Shown here: positions 21,201 to 32,175 of the stretch, one piece after another
Position numbering within the stretch: the first letter of the stretch is position 1
Layout of the letters: every line of letters starts with the position of its first letter
The notes under the pieces: model-generated
Seen by the model: the letters and a program-made list of their open reading frames with translations, nothing else
The model's database searches: none
Told to the model about the DNA's origin: nothing
NCBI RefSeq assembly: GCF_019649055.1
Contig: NW_026570473.1
Location: forward strand, 28,318-92,317
Direction: 5' to 3'
Source: Paramacrobiotus metropolitanus
Taxonomy: Eukaryota > Tardigrada > Eutardigrada > Parachela > Macrobiotidae
DNA length: 64,000 bases
Made by a program: the position numbers and the translations under genes

Positions 21201-23988
21201 TGTAATTCCGGCTCGGGAAGTGGGATCGGAGCAGGTGTCAGGTGAGGAGATGAGAAGCTGCTGCAGCACGGGCAGCGTCGCATTGAAGTCCGGTTTCATC
21301 GAGAAAGTGTTGCCGGTTTCGGTGGCTGGAGCGGGAAGAGCGAACACTGCCACGGCCGGTCTAATGCAAACATTAGGAAATTCTGATACAGAAACTGGTA
21401 GTTTTAGAACGGCGGTGTCTACGGGAAACTTTAGGAGCCTCGATTTTCTCTTAGATGTAATAAAAACCAATTTGTTTGGTATCAAAATTCTTATAATTTT
21501 TTTCTTATTCTTTTGAGAGATCGCTTGATGGTTTTCGTTAAGAAATGTGCAAGTTCCAAGTGACTGAGTTTAGCATGTGAGTCTACGCGCAATGGACATG
21601 ACCGACTTATTTTGGTCTGCTGCTGGTCTTGCCGTTAAAATATCGGTCCTCGGACCGATTGTCTAGTGTAACCACATTTATGGAGTCCACTGTACGATAA
21701 TAACTGCTTCAGCTCTATATTTTTCGTTTGATCATTTAGTTGATATTATTAAACACTAACTCAAGTTGGCAAATCGCCGAAGAGGATGATTTGTCATCGA
21801 CCTTTTACCCTGTATGTTCTTAACATAGTACATAACACAGTATATATGTACATCACCGAATCGGACACAATCAAGCTTCCTTAATTCAAACGCGTAATTA
21901 TTTAAAATGGATGATGTTCTGCTTAGTAATTAGCTGCTCAAAGTACGCAACGACAAGAGTAGCAACTTCAGTTAAGTATTACAGGATGTTGGTTAACTTC
22001 AGTGTGAGTTTACCGGTATCCAAGTTGTTGGCAAATTTTATTAGCCGCTCGAAGATTCCATCCGTGGGTGCAGAGAGTGTGCCATTCGGTATCCAGCATT
22101 CGTGCCTGCACTAATCCAGAGTATTGTAGCTGGAAGCAGTCTTTTTCATCGCTGTATCCATCAGGGCAGTCCGCCACTCCGTTGCAGCGCAATCTGTACC
22201 ATGGTAGACATATCGATTGTTAAAACAACTCACCAAAAATTTAGCGTATGGTGTGTAGGCTCGTTTTACAACTGATGTTTGGAAAATGTGTTATGTACCT
22301 CGCATCAATGCAACCGCCACCACCTTTACAAGAAAACTTTCCGGCATCGCACTGACAGTTAATTTCGTCCTCATGACTGAGACAGTCAATTCGTCCATTG
22401 CACCTAGCGCAACATCAACTGCATCAGAAACACATCAATGTTTTATTTCTCTGTTTGTGTTAATCAAACCAACACCCAAAATGTTTTTTGATTGGGTTAT
22501 AAGGCTCTGGTCCACCTGGAGGTGATCGAGCTTCCATGCACAAACAAAATTCCAGTTGACAACAGATTCCTTACCTCCAGTGCAGTGGAATACACCGTAG
22601 GCTCTGATGGCAGGTAAATTGATTGGGACTAGTACAAGTGTTATCCGTTTCAATGCAGTTTAACTCGTCAACTGGCAAGCCCATGACAAAGCAGTCGCCT
22701 ACTCCATCACAGCGGTTATCGTTTTCCAGACAGTATCCCGTAACACATTTGAACATTCCCGCCGCGTGGCAGACGCTTTGTGAACAGTCGCGCTCATCGG
22801 ATCCATCGCTGCAGTCTTCTACACCATCGCACTGTACAAGACATAGATTTAATGCGTAATGCATACACAATAAACTTTTCAATTTTTTTGGAAGAAAATC
22901 TCAGCGCTCCCAACACGCAGGTAAAAGACTGAAATTTTATAAGATGTCATTTTATTTTACAATTACAGTATTTCATTTTGTAATTTATTATTAAAATTTT
23001 AAAATTATGATTTCTATTTAAATTTTATTTTATAATGATTGAATAGAAGATTTATACATCATTGCATTACACAATGAGGCCATCAAAATGCCATTGCGAC
23101 TGACCACAAGCCCAGAGGGAACACATGCTCCTGACCAGCAGCGGAAGTTGGGAAGGCAGTCGGTGCAGTTGGCCTCATCGGAGCCATCCTGGCACTCCTG
23201 CACACCGTTGCATACCACCAAGTGCGGCACACAACGGTTCTCCTTTCGGCAAAGAAATTCGTCACTGTAACAGTGCGCAACGGCTCTGATGACAGAAGCA
23301 GGTGGCGGAATAGCTGACACACTCGGCAATATGTTAGGAACGGCTGTGTTCACCGTTAATAATGGCTGGGATGCTACCGTACTAGCAAAAGTCATTGTCG
23401 AGTTATCTGTAACGGCGGGGACAGTTTCCGCAGCGGCAGTTGCGGAAATCCTTAATACCTGAAAGCCGTATTTACATACAAAGGTGAAAATAAGACAGTC
23501 TTACTGCAGTTTGAAGCTGTGCCGCAACCGTGGAAAAAATTAACTTCAACACCCATTCTGGACTGGCGAAACAACGGAGCAACACTTAAGTTTTTACATG
23601 GAAAAATTTTGTTGGCAGATACCTGGGCAAGAATGGCAACGACGTAATAGTAGGCCATGGCAAATGGATTCACTTTGTATACTGCAAAAAAGGATTAGTT
23701 AGTTCTTTAATGGTCTCTAGCGTTTACTCAGTATTTTACAATCGTTGTATTTTTCTCCGTATTAATGTACATGCAACTTACGTCCTCTTCTGCCACATAC
23801 GTGTAGTCGAAATGATTTTGGTATCGGTGCTTTAATGCATCAGTAACACTAGGATATTCGGGTGGGACATCTGGATCACGTAGAAATATGAATAGGGAAG
23901 AAAATGCTGTTTGAACATCTCGGTTAAGCGAACCAAGGTATGCAGTCGGGTCGAGATTTATTGCATCATCATTAATTTTTTTTATCAT
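18212..23988 (-). CDS. LDLa-SRCR protein with two dead trypsin-like domains
   Basis: A multi-exon gene read downward. The first recognised exon (23782-23988) encodes an extracellular-looking segment, possibly SEA-like. A Ser/Thr/Pro linker follows, then about five LDL-receptor class A modules (CNGVQECQDGSDEANC, CDGVEDCSDGSDERDC, and others ending CPDGYSDEKDC) in exons near 23.0-23.45, 22575-22831, about 22.28-22.42 and 22.02-22.22 kb. An SRCR-type domain (VQARMLDTEWHTLCTHGWNL) comes next. Two peptidase S1 domains follow: domain 1 in exons 21031-21360, 20549-20891 and about 19.73-20.30 kb; domain 2 in exons near 19451-19631, 18.9-19.4, 18505-18681 and 18212-18426. Catalytic His is replaced in both (TSASC, TSYEC), Asp is kept (YDFTLLKL, KHDLVLV), and the Ser motif is lost in both (EDAVSPM, RVDGAP). 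It is therefore a pseudoprotease, perhaps a scaffold or regulator at the cell surface or matrix. A one-base frame break lies in the Thr-rich linker near 20012, and an in-frame TGA lies between 19451 and 19425. Several splice sites are uncertain. Confidence 0.75.
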
Positions 23989-24077
23989 TTAAGAAATCAA
24001 GGATATGATAAATAGAAAACCTGTAAACGACCGATGACCGTTCTTGGCAATGGCCCTTACTAATCCAGTACTCCTAT

Positions 24078-24135
24078 ACTGCCGAAGAAGTTTGCGCCGA
24101 AGAAGTTACCTATACTGTCGAAGAAGTTTGCGCTT
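24078..24135. repeat. Short tandem duplication in divergent intergenic region
   Basis: GAAGAAGTTTGCGC recurs with GAAGAAGTTACCTATACTG between copies. It lies in the roughly 230-bp gap between two divergently oriented genes (starts near 23988 and 24221), so it may sit in a shared promoter. No function is shown. Confidence 0.5.
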
Positions 24136-24220
24136 TGAAATAACGCAGTTGAGAAGTAAACCGGTAAACAATTGAATACACGGAACTGGTTTGCCTTTTA
24201 ATCGTTTTTATACGAAACAA

Positions 24221-25473
24221 TGAGCCAGTACGCGCCGCTTGATATTGTGCTGCAGGATCAAACGTGGCAGTCCTTGGTAAGCTCGACAGTTCTTTGGTAA
24301 TTCTTAATAAATGTCTTTGTTGGCAGACTTGCTATACTGTTTTAGCTGGAGGACCTGTGCTGGCATTGTCGTTGCAACCGGTTTTGGCGTATTTCTAAAC
24401 ATTATGCTCGTAACTATTCGAATAGCACTTAACTCCATTGCTACTAACCATGGCACGACGTTATGCGTATGCTTTCACTTTGTTATTTTCTTATTTTAAT
24501 AACCGTAGTAATTCCGGCTGTTTGGAGGCCGCAAGCAACCAGAGGAGGAGGAAGTTTTTTTTTGGGGGGAATTCAGCGCATCGTAAACTTTGCCGGCAAT
24601 TTCGACTGGATTTTCATTGTCATGGATTGTGCTACCTATATCCTACAAATCTACAACATGAAAGACATCAGGTGCGTAATGCCCTGACCCTGAATATTCT
24701 TATCTGCTTAAATACACATGCATAGGCAACGGTGTGGAATTGATGTTGAACAAATTTGATAACTGGTCAACGCGAATGGATAACCATGTGTCGCGATTTG
24801 AACTTAATAAAATAAACGGTATAAACCATGTGTTACAATTGCATTATGGAATGGAACCTCCCCATATCGTTCCTCCGGAATCCCTGAGAACCCTCGAAGC
24901 ACCGGATCGGATTTATAAGGTAATCGAATCGTTTCGGAATAGGGAACGAAATGTGGTGAGCAGTTATGGCCCCCGTAGATCTCATAACAGAAGTCGATAC
25001 CGTCATTCCTATTTAGACCGCAACCGCATTTATGAAACTGATACGTTTAATTCCGACAAGGTTCTGAACTTCTGGATGTGTGTTAGAAACGGTGTCCTTT
25101 TGGGAATTGCCAAAAAGTCTTAACGGATTCGCCTAGTATACGGTACGCCATACGAACAATCTTGTGCTATGCGACAACAATGGACCCATCCCTTTCCAAT
25201 GCGAAGGCTTCACTTTGGACAATGAGACATTCGTCATGCTGACGAGGACAAATTCGCCTTCCTTTCGTGTTGGTGATCTGATTTTGCAAATCAATGAAAA
25301 GAAGCGTATTACAAACAGTAAGTACCTGTACGCTGCAGTTTAATGGGAATTTTGGATTCAGTAAGAAAATGGAAATTGGCGATTTCATTGTTTCCTTTAT
25401 CTATGCATTTAGCAGAGACTTTAGGAGATTTTCATTACCCAGGCCCTCGTCTAAAAAGTCGTCTTACTGAAAG
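24221..25473 (+). CDS. Membrane protein with PDZ-like C-terminal domain (tentative)
   Basis: The start is ATG at 24221 (MSQYAPLDIVLQDQTWQSL) with donor GTAAGC at about 24276. Later coding blocks carry hydrophobic stretches (GIVVATGFGVFLNIMLV and LCYFLILITVVIPAVW), then NFDWIFIVMDCATYILQ. A hydrophilic block follows (NGVELMLNKFDNWSTRM, later an RSHNRSRYRHSYLDRNR basic patch). A PDZ-like segment comes next (GFTLDNETFVML, then SPSFRVGDLILQINEKK) with donor GTAAGT at about 25314. The last exon ends SRDFRRFSLPRP and a stop near 25473. The PDZ reading rests on the RVGDLILQIN block. Exon borders between 24400 and 24510 and near 25080-25137 are uncertain. The gene is head-to-head with the pseudoprotease gene. 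I do not recognise the family. Confidence 0.45.
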
Positions 25474-25479
25474 CACCAC

Positions 25480-26940
25480 CGAAAGAACGTTGAAAATTCA
25501 GTACATACACAAGATCGGATCTGACATGGAAACGGGGCACTTTCTTGATTCTCTAACGCACCCACACAAGAATTCATGCGTTTTAAATTAATATTGACTT
25601 ACAGTAGCTTATGCAGTGCTTCCTGTACAAAGTAACTGGGTATAAAAATCCAAAGAATTTGTTCTTAACTGTAATAGCACTAGTGGTACTCTTATTAGCA
25701 CATTATTGTGCATAAACGCATTACAGGCCTATAGTCGGAATGAACGTGGCTGACTTCTAACTTCCAAGTATCTATAAATAATACGGTCAAAAACAAAATT
25801 GTGGTGGAAGGTTTTATAAGACACACTGAGAGCATTCAGTACACCAGTGAAGAATAACAGTGTCATGTTATTCATAATTTAATATTGAGCTCTGATGTTT
25901 AAGCGCTCATCGCAGTAAAAGTATGTTCACTTATCTGACTCTGGTGAGTGACTAGTCTTGGTAGAACTTCTAGTACAAGAAAGTTATAAAGTGGTGACGT
26001 TAATTTATTACTGCTAATGTTATGTCATCTGATTTGTAAACACAGCTTTATTACGGTTTATGCCATATAGATAATTCATGATAAACGCTCACTCAGTGAC
26101 TAGTTTTGCTTTCGCCTGGAACTAGTTATAAAGTCATAAAGTGGGGACGCAAATTTATTACTGCTACTGTCATCAACTTAGTTGCCGGTTACGAATTATC
26201 AAGGAGGAAATGACGAACCGACGAACCATTGCCTTGTTGCATTATCTTAATTAGTATTCTCTTTCTGCCGATGGGTGAGCTCGGATCGTAAATTCCGAAT
26301 AAAATATGCGCGTTGCAAAGACTGCTTATGGCACTTGTTTTCCATGAAAATAACGAACGCTGACAAAGCTCTATAAGCGATAATTACTAGTACTATTCTA
26401 GTTACAGTCTCTTTTAATAATACCTTTTATTACTACCTCATATGAGTCATAGCTATTGATACCCGAGAAAGCGGAACAATGCCGGAAAAGGTTGGCTGCA
26501 GAGTAAAAGATAGTGCCAAAATGTATTACACGTAGGGAAAGGTAGTGCGAAAGGTTTTTTATCTCTGTTGCATGAGTCGCGCAATTATATATTTTAATGT
26601 ATAATAATGCTATAAGAATATTAAACAGTGCAGAGTACAGAAAGCAGGGCTTTTTTTGCAATTACTAGACTAAGGGTAATGCGCCTATGGAATTTGGTGG
26701 CATATTAGAACGATCGCGTCCATGTTGTATCAGTAGCACGAGGCCGGCCGGCGCTGTCGGGTAAACACGTCCTGGCCCGATCTATAAAAATTAAAAAATA
26801 TATCTTGATCGAAAGCAGCTACATACAAACAGCCAGAAATGCGAGATTATGAGCATACAGTCATATTCTCGAGAAGCGCTAGCCTAACACAAGGAACGCA
26901 AACGTTTTTAATTCGGCTACTGCTCAGTTCTTTCGCACTG
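25480..26940. other. No gene seen
   Basis: AT-rich intergenic sequence. A pair of similar blocks, GTTATAAAGTGGTGACG (about 25984) and GTCATAAAGTGGGGACG (about 26133) with AATTTATTACTGCTA after each, shows a local duplication of about 150 bp spacing. No coding region is supported. Confidence 0.5.
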
Positions 26941-27006
26941 TCTAGACTACGTTCCCGTGCTCTTCCGCAATAGGGATATCGTTCTGCATCCTTAAAAGTA
27001 ACTTAC

Positions 27007-28076
27007 AGTACACCCTTCCATGAATCAGCGAGGGAATCCTGCTTTCGCACCAAGTGCCATGAGGTCTTGATCACCACCAGATTTCGTTCGCTGTCAACGT
27101 AACCTTAAACCAAATAACATCGTCGACACTACACGTATCAACGTTATTTTTGTATCATTATCAAAAGTAATAAAATATTAAAATATTAGAAGTAATACTT
27201 CAGCATAAATAATTCTGCAATTTGAGCACAATCTTACAGTTTCCAGCCCAGGCGGTAATGGCGCCACTGTTATCCTGCCAAATCAAAAGCAGCCATGTTA
27301 GCGAAGATGTTAACAGAGTTAACCGTACTACCCTAGTACTCGCTGTACCCAGTTCACGGTGAAAGCCAGAGTGGCATTCTTCAAGTAACCGACCAGCGGT
27401 CCAGTGGACGGCGCTGCAAGCAAACCGTTAATTTCATCGTGGGTTTATTTGTGCAACACTGTTGTTGAATCCCGAGTACCTGCGTTGGAAGAATTGGCCT
27501 GGCTCTGTGCGGTATTGACGTACGACGCGTAGTCTCCATGGATCAGCCGCCCGTTGCCGTGGCGGAGCACCACTTCCGAATTGAGCTGGTTGTACCAGAG
27601 ACCGGAAATATCGTCGCATGTTACCGGAGCGTCCTAGAAAAATCCTCCTTCAATCAGCCTCGCTGCACATAACAAACAGCGTGTATGTCGTACTAAAAAA
27701 ATTAGATGTCGGCGATTTGGTTGGCGGTTAAAAAACTTGATGATAAAGTATGGATATAATATGTAGGAACATATCCAGTACGTATAAGTCATGATAAGTG
27801 TAATTTGTAAATGTCTCGTAGACTGAGCTTTGGGTCCGGTAATGAGCTTTGGGTCCGAAGCTCGAACAGAAAAGCGCTGGTTTGCGCAGTACGCCTTAAG
27901 GCAAGGCTTTCTTCGTTCTTTAGTCCTATGTCTTCTCCAGATTACTTCCGACGTCTTACCACACGGCTTCGCAGCGAATTATCGGCGGGGTTGGGTACCA
28001 ATTTGGCATTGCTGCTGGTGGCCATCAGCATCACCATGGCGCAGAATATCAAAGCTGCATACACAATTTTCGACAT
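27007..28076 (-). CDS. Avidin-like secreted protein B
   Basis: Exons read downward: 27960-28076 (MSKIVYAALIFCAMVMLMAT signal peptide), 27480-27633, 27349-27413, 27238-27274 and 27007-27103. The four internal sizes (154, 65, 37, 97 nt) and their phases are identical to those of gene A. The barrel segments are CDDISGLWYNQLNSEV, GDYASYVN, GYLKNATLAFTVNW, TAWAGNCYVD, KTSWHLVRKQ and ADSWKGV. Biotin-contact residues are better kept than in A: Asn and Ser of WYNQLNS, Tyr and Ser of YASY, and the Trp of TAW as well as those of VNW, TSW and DSW. Cysteines fit the avidin disulfide. The final exon with the last beta strand could not be placed: the nearest acceptor would leave an implausible 23-nt intron, so the C-terminus may lie further downstream or be lost. 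Secretion and biotin binding are inference. Confidence 0.8.
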
Positions 28077-28200
28077 TATTGCCGAGTTAACTTGTAGCGG
28101 AGAAGCAACTGTTTCAGATAATGGGCTGCAGTGAATTACTTGCCTACTCAAAAAAGCAGATAAATCGAACAGCACTGCCAGTAAAAGCTTGTCATGGGGT

Positions 28201-28207
28201 TTTTATA
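28201..28207 (-). promoter_or_regulatory. TATA-like box of avidin-like gene B
   Basis: TATAAAA on the minus strand lies about 130 bp upstream of the gene B start codon. This resembles the TATA-to-ATG spacing of gene A. Confidence 0.5.
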
Positions 28208-28209
28208 TG

Positions 28210-29715
28210 CCACTGGGAGCGTTTACTTTTGCAGTGCACTGAATGCAGTATGTCATAATATTATTATGGTTCATGGTGTCATCGCATTCGCAGTATGCTA
28301 ATCTATCTGCGTGACTACCATTTTCGCTGGAATCTGCAGCGGATGGTATTCAGTTTTGATGTCATTTGACTCAGTGTTGATGCCAATATTCTGTGTAAAA
28401 TGCGATTTATTTACCAGGTTTGCGCTATCGAAAACGGAAATGATGAAACATAGCCCAACCTTTGTATTCTCTAGTCGCTTTCAAGCGCTTGACTTGAGAA
28501 TTTCGCAAACTAGATGCGCGTGCCGCGCTACAAAGACCGTTTCTTGGACTTGTTTTTTCCATGGAAATGACGACGTTGTTGACAAACTATGTAATCGATA
28601 AAGTACAGAATACAGATCTGTACTGATGCCGCGTTCGAAGCGCATGGATGTTAAGTACAGTACTATCACAAAAACCTTTTTTGCCATACATACTGCAACC
28701 GGAAAAGATTAGTGCGTTATCCGAATGAGCGATGATTTTCCTTTTCTACAATCATTGCGGCACGTACTATGCAGCATTCCGCTTCGGACTGGAATCAATC
28801 ATTAAGACAACTAGGTCAGCCGTAAGTAATACAGACATCACTGGCGCTTAGTAATGTATTTTTGCGTATCAGATTTTTGGTTTACAGGAATATGATAACA
28901 TTATGTGCATATTTACATATGTATCCTTCCCTCAACCACATACGTATTTTTGAACCGTAACGGCTTCGTTCTTTTTTCAGACACATCTGCACTTTATATC
29001 ATTTTGCAGCACACGACAGAGACATCTTGTTTATGCGAGCTTCAAACATGATGGGATGTAGGTATATAGCTGACCTGCAATGTAGGACTAAATGGCATCG
29101 GTATGCAGTGCACTTGTACGCGGATATTTCGAACAGTCGAACAGTGCATTGCACTGAATGTGGATATGTTGGGTATGCGACCATTTCGTCCTACATTGTA
29201 CATGGTACTACAGACTACAGAGCGGTGACAATATCAAGGTATTAAAAATATGGCGCGGTATTGAAAATAACAGTTTCTCATAAACTGAAAGTCGTGTACC
29301 GCGAAAGAACACTTGATATCACGAAACTATTGCTAATATTAGATTCTCTTATTATTGCTCGCATAATACGTATTTATCGCTTCGCATAATACGTATTTAT
29401 CGTATTTTTCCATTCTTCTGTTATGTTATAATGTGGCGTACGTAAATGTTAAACCAGCATTATTCATGTTTTATCTTTGTCTGAGTTTGTCCCATAATCG
29501 TCGTTAATCTCGAGCTATTAAAACAGATAATATTTAGTTTGTATTTCTTTTTCCTTGTTATTGCATCGAACGCTGCGTTGTATCGAAAGTTTTGTTCGCT
29601 TTGCAATAAATAAATATTGCATTCCGACTACAATACGGAAAAAAACTACACATCATTCGCACCGATACTGCAGAGGCGGGAGACAAAACTATGATTTAAA
29701 TTCATGATTCAAGCA
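28210..29715. other. No gene seen
   Basis: AT-rich interval with a direct repeat near 29360-29400 (CATAATACGTATTTATCG twice). No coding region, RNA gene or longer repeat is supported. Confidence 0.5.
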
Positions 29716-29718
29716 ATA

Positions 29719-29724
29719 TTTATT
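29719..29724 (-). terminator. Possible polyadenylation signal of the 29.8-kb gene
   Basis: AATAAA on the minus strand lies about 60 bp beyond the stop codon of the secreted-protein gene, a typical position. Confidence 0.5.
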
Positions 29725-29782
29725 CTACGCGAGTATAATCCCCATAAAAACAGAAACATGAATTTCTTATTGTGTGTCTGAT

Positions 29783-30391
29783 CTACCCGGCAGAATACGT
29801 GGCCGCGTAATTCCATTTGACCAGCACGACACTCCCCCTGGCCACCACCTTGACCTTCTCGGAATCAAACCTTGGATCCACCCGCATCCCGGCCTGCTCC
29901 AACCCCAACTCTATCTCATCCTTCTCACCCAATCCCGCCGCTAGTTTATTGCTGACGTCGATCACCGCCACAGTCTTCCCGTAGCGGTAATCATGGGAGC
30001 GACGGTGGTAGCCGTTGACCTCCACCCGCATCTGCAGGTCCTTGGAAGGTATCCGGGTCCGCACCATCTTGATGGCCTCCTCCACGCCCCGACTCATGGC
30101 GCCACCGTCGCTCTGGAAGAAGGAGATCGGGTGCAGGCCGGTGTAGAAGTTATCACGGACGGGTGTTTCGGGGTCGTTGCTGCAGTGGATGTCCACGGTT
30201 ATTTTGGTCGGGTGGTCTGGGTTGACGGCGGTGTAGTTGCAGTATGGATTCAGTTGAGCGGCGTGAACAGTGGGTGCACTGGATTCGGTGGTAGTGGTGC
30301 GGCGTTGTTTAGCGGCATCCACAGCGCGCCAGGACAGGAATAGGACGGTGGCAAAGAGAACATTAAAGAACTGCCGATTTAGAGGTAACAT
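29783..30391 (-). CDS. Secreted protein of unknown function, 202 residues
   Basis: A single uninterrupted frame starts at ATG 30391 (MLPLNRQFFNVLFATVLFLS). The hydrophobic start ends near AVDAA, which looks like a signal peptide. A Thr/Ser-rich stretch follows (RRTTTTESSAPT), then NPYCNYTAVNP and VDIHCSNDPETP with two cysteines and an N-glycosylation sequon. The compact C-terminal half alternates polar and hydrophobic residues (GKTVAVIDVSNKLAAGL, then KVKVVARGSVVLVKWNY), like beta/alpha secondary structure. GC content is visibly higher than in the flanks, and the gene appears intronless. I do not recognise the family. The length of the open frame, signal peptide, downstream AATAAA and codon use support a real gene. 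Confidence 0.7.
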   Translation of the reverse strand: MLPLNRQFFNVLFATVLFLSWRAVDAAKQRRTTTTESSAPTVHAAQLNPYCNYTAVNPDHPTKITVDIHCSNDPETPVRDNFYTGLHPISFFQSDGGAMSRGVEEAIKMVRTRIPSKDLQMRVEVNGYHRRSHDYRYGKTVAVIDVSNKLAAGLGEKDEIELGLEQAGMRVDPRFDSEKVKVVARGSVVLVKWNYAATYSAG

Positions 30392-30403
30392 GTTGTTTAG
30401 CAA

Positions 30404-32160
30404 AACCGTTTAACAAAACTAGTAATCAGTTAATATTTTAAAGCACTGTAAATAATATTAGCAATGCTATAACACTATTTAAGCACACTAAGCGGCATAC
30501 ATCAGGATAATATTCGTTACAATATTGTTATGCATAATGTATTACCTGCATTTGCTGCACGTAGCTGCATGTAGGCATTTTTCACTATTTCCCTTCAATG
30601 TGGAGCTAGGTACAGATACTTGTATACAGCAACATGCTTGTTAAATTATGAGAATCGTTGAGGCCTTTATCTGAACCCAAGATCACCGCGATAACTGATC
30701 GACGATAGAATCGACTTTCCTGCAAGTTTATTACACAATACATTCTGTATTTCAAAATTCAGTCGAATCGTTGTCAGCTCATTCAGTAAAAAGTACAGTG
30801 ATACTTTTCGATAAAATGCAGGCATGGTTCCAGGTCTCCATTGATTTTGTAATTTATGTCGGAGTGTATTTTATGTAAGAAAGCTGCACCCCGGGGCACC
30901 GCCGCACCGGTGTTTATTTCGGGGGTACGGGTGAGGGCGGAGCAATAATTTATTTACTTCAAACAATTAACTGGACAGTAACAACCATACAAGCAGTGCA
31001 ATGTGCATAATAAATTCTATGGAGCCGCGCAGTTTTAAAGCGACTGCAAACTGCAATGACCACTTTAGCGATATTGACCTTTGCGACAGCCTTATGTAGG
31101 TTAAATCCGGCCGATAATGTGTTAGAAAAAGTCCGAGTCACCACTAATATTTCGTTCGGCGCCAATCGCCTTTGCAGCTGGGCATTCCCACCGCTTTCCC
31201 CATACCCACTACTGCGGTCACACCAGGAAACGTGCCAGTCCGAATGATGCACGCAGTGCAAAGGCGGCTCGGCGTGTTCACAAATGCAGCCAAGTGCAAT
31301 GCTGCATTGCACAAAGGCTGCTTCGTGAAGTACTTAGTATATGAGAGCGTGATGATAGTTTGCAGAATGTGCAAAAGTTTGCAAAAGGTCGCATTTTCCG
31401 CGCGCAGATGGTTTTCACGCTAATATACATGTATATAAAATATAAAAATCATTTGGCTACAGAATACGATAAAATAATTCAAAGTAGTAGTAATAATTCA
31501 AAATAATGTTTGGTAGTGCTCGAAGCGCAATTTTCTTGAACATGCACACGAATTTGGCTCCATGTACCGGCACACTTTCCTTAACACAATAATGCGCATT
31601 ATTCATTCACATTCGTTTCATTACAATACGTAGTACTACATTGTACGTAGCCATGTCCAAAGTTTGTAACCGGTGCGCTACAGAAACAACCCAACAGTCA
31701 CGCATGGTTTGGTATAATCGTATCATGAATTTATAGAAGTCTTGCATTGTTAATGTCGATACACTGGATACAATAAACAGACGTGCTCGGACATGAACCA
31801 CCAAAAATATTTTTCTGTGCAGCAGTACAGCTAACAGACATCCTGAATGCGACAAGTGAGTAATCATGCGGATGGCATGTTTAATAGTTTTTGCAATCTG
31901 CACGTATAATGGAAAAGCGCTCAACTCATACGGAATAAACACCGAGGATTATCAGTAGCTTCAGTACACTGGTTTATAAGAGTGATTAGCAGACATGCAA
32001 GAATCTACACTGTTGCATGCACCACACTACCGGTACGCCCAGTCTCCGCAAGATATAAGATACATTATAGCAATGCCAGAAGAATAAGGATTATTTCTCA
32101 AACGCATAGTCTGGATAGAAACACTTTTAATCGATTGATTCAGTTTACCGCTCAACGAAC
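30404..32160. other. No gene seen
   Basis: No domain-bearing frame here. A 111-codon open frame on the minus strand near 31.6-31.9 kb is hydrophobic and low-quality, and is not annotated. Confidence 0.45.
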
Positions 32161-32175
32161 TAGTGAAAACCGACA

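Noticed and set aside
26947-26983. Terminal exon for avidin-like gene B
   Set aside because: It would require a 23-nt intron, which is too short for normal splicing; the reading also does not match the last strand of gene A.
29993-30343. 116-codon plus-strand open frame
   Set aside because: Antisense shadow of the GC-rich secreted-protein gene.
31607-31942. 111-codon minus-strand open frame
   Set aside because: No signal, domain, splice or composition support; hydrophobic by AT-richness.
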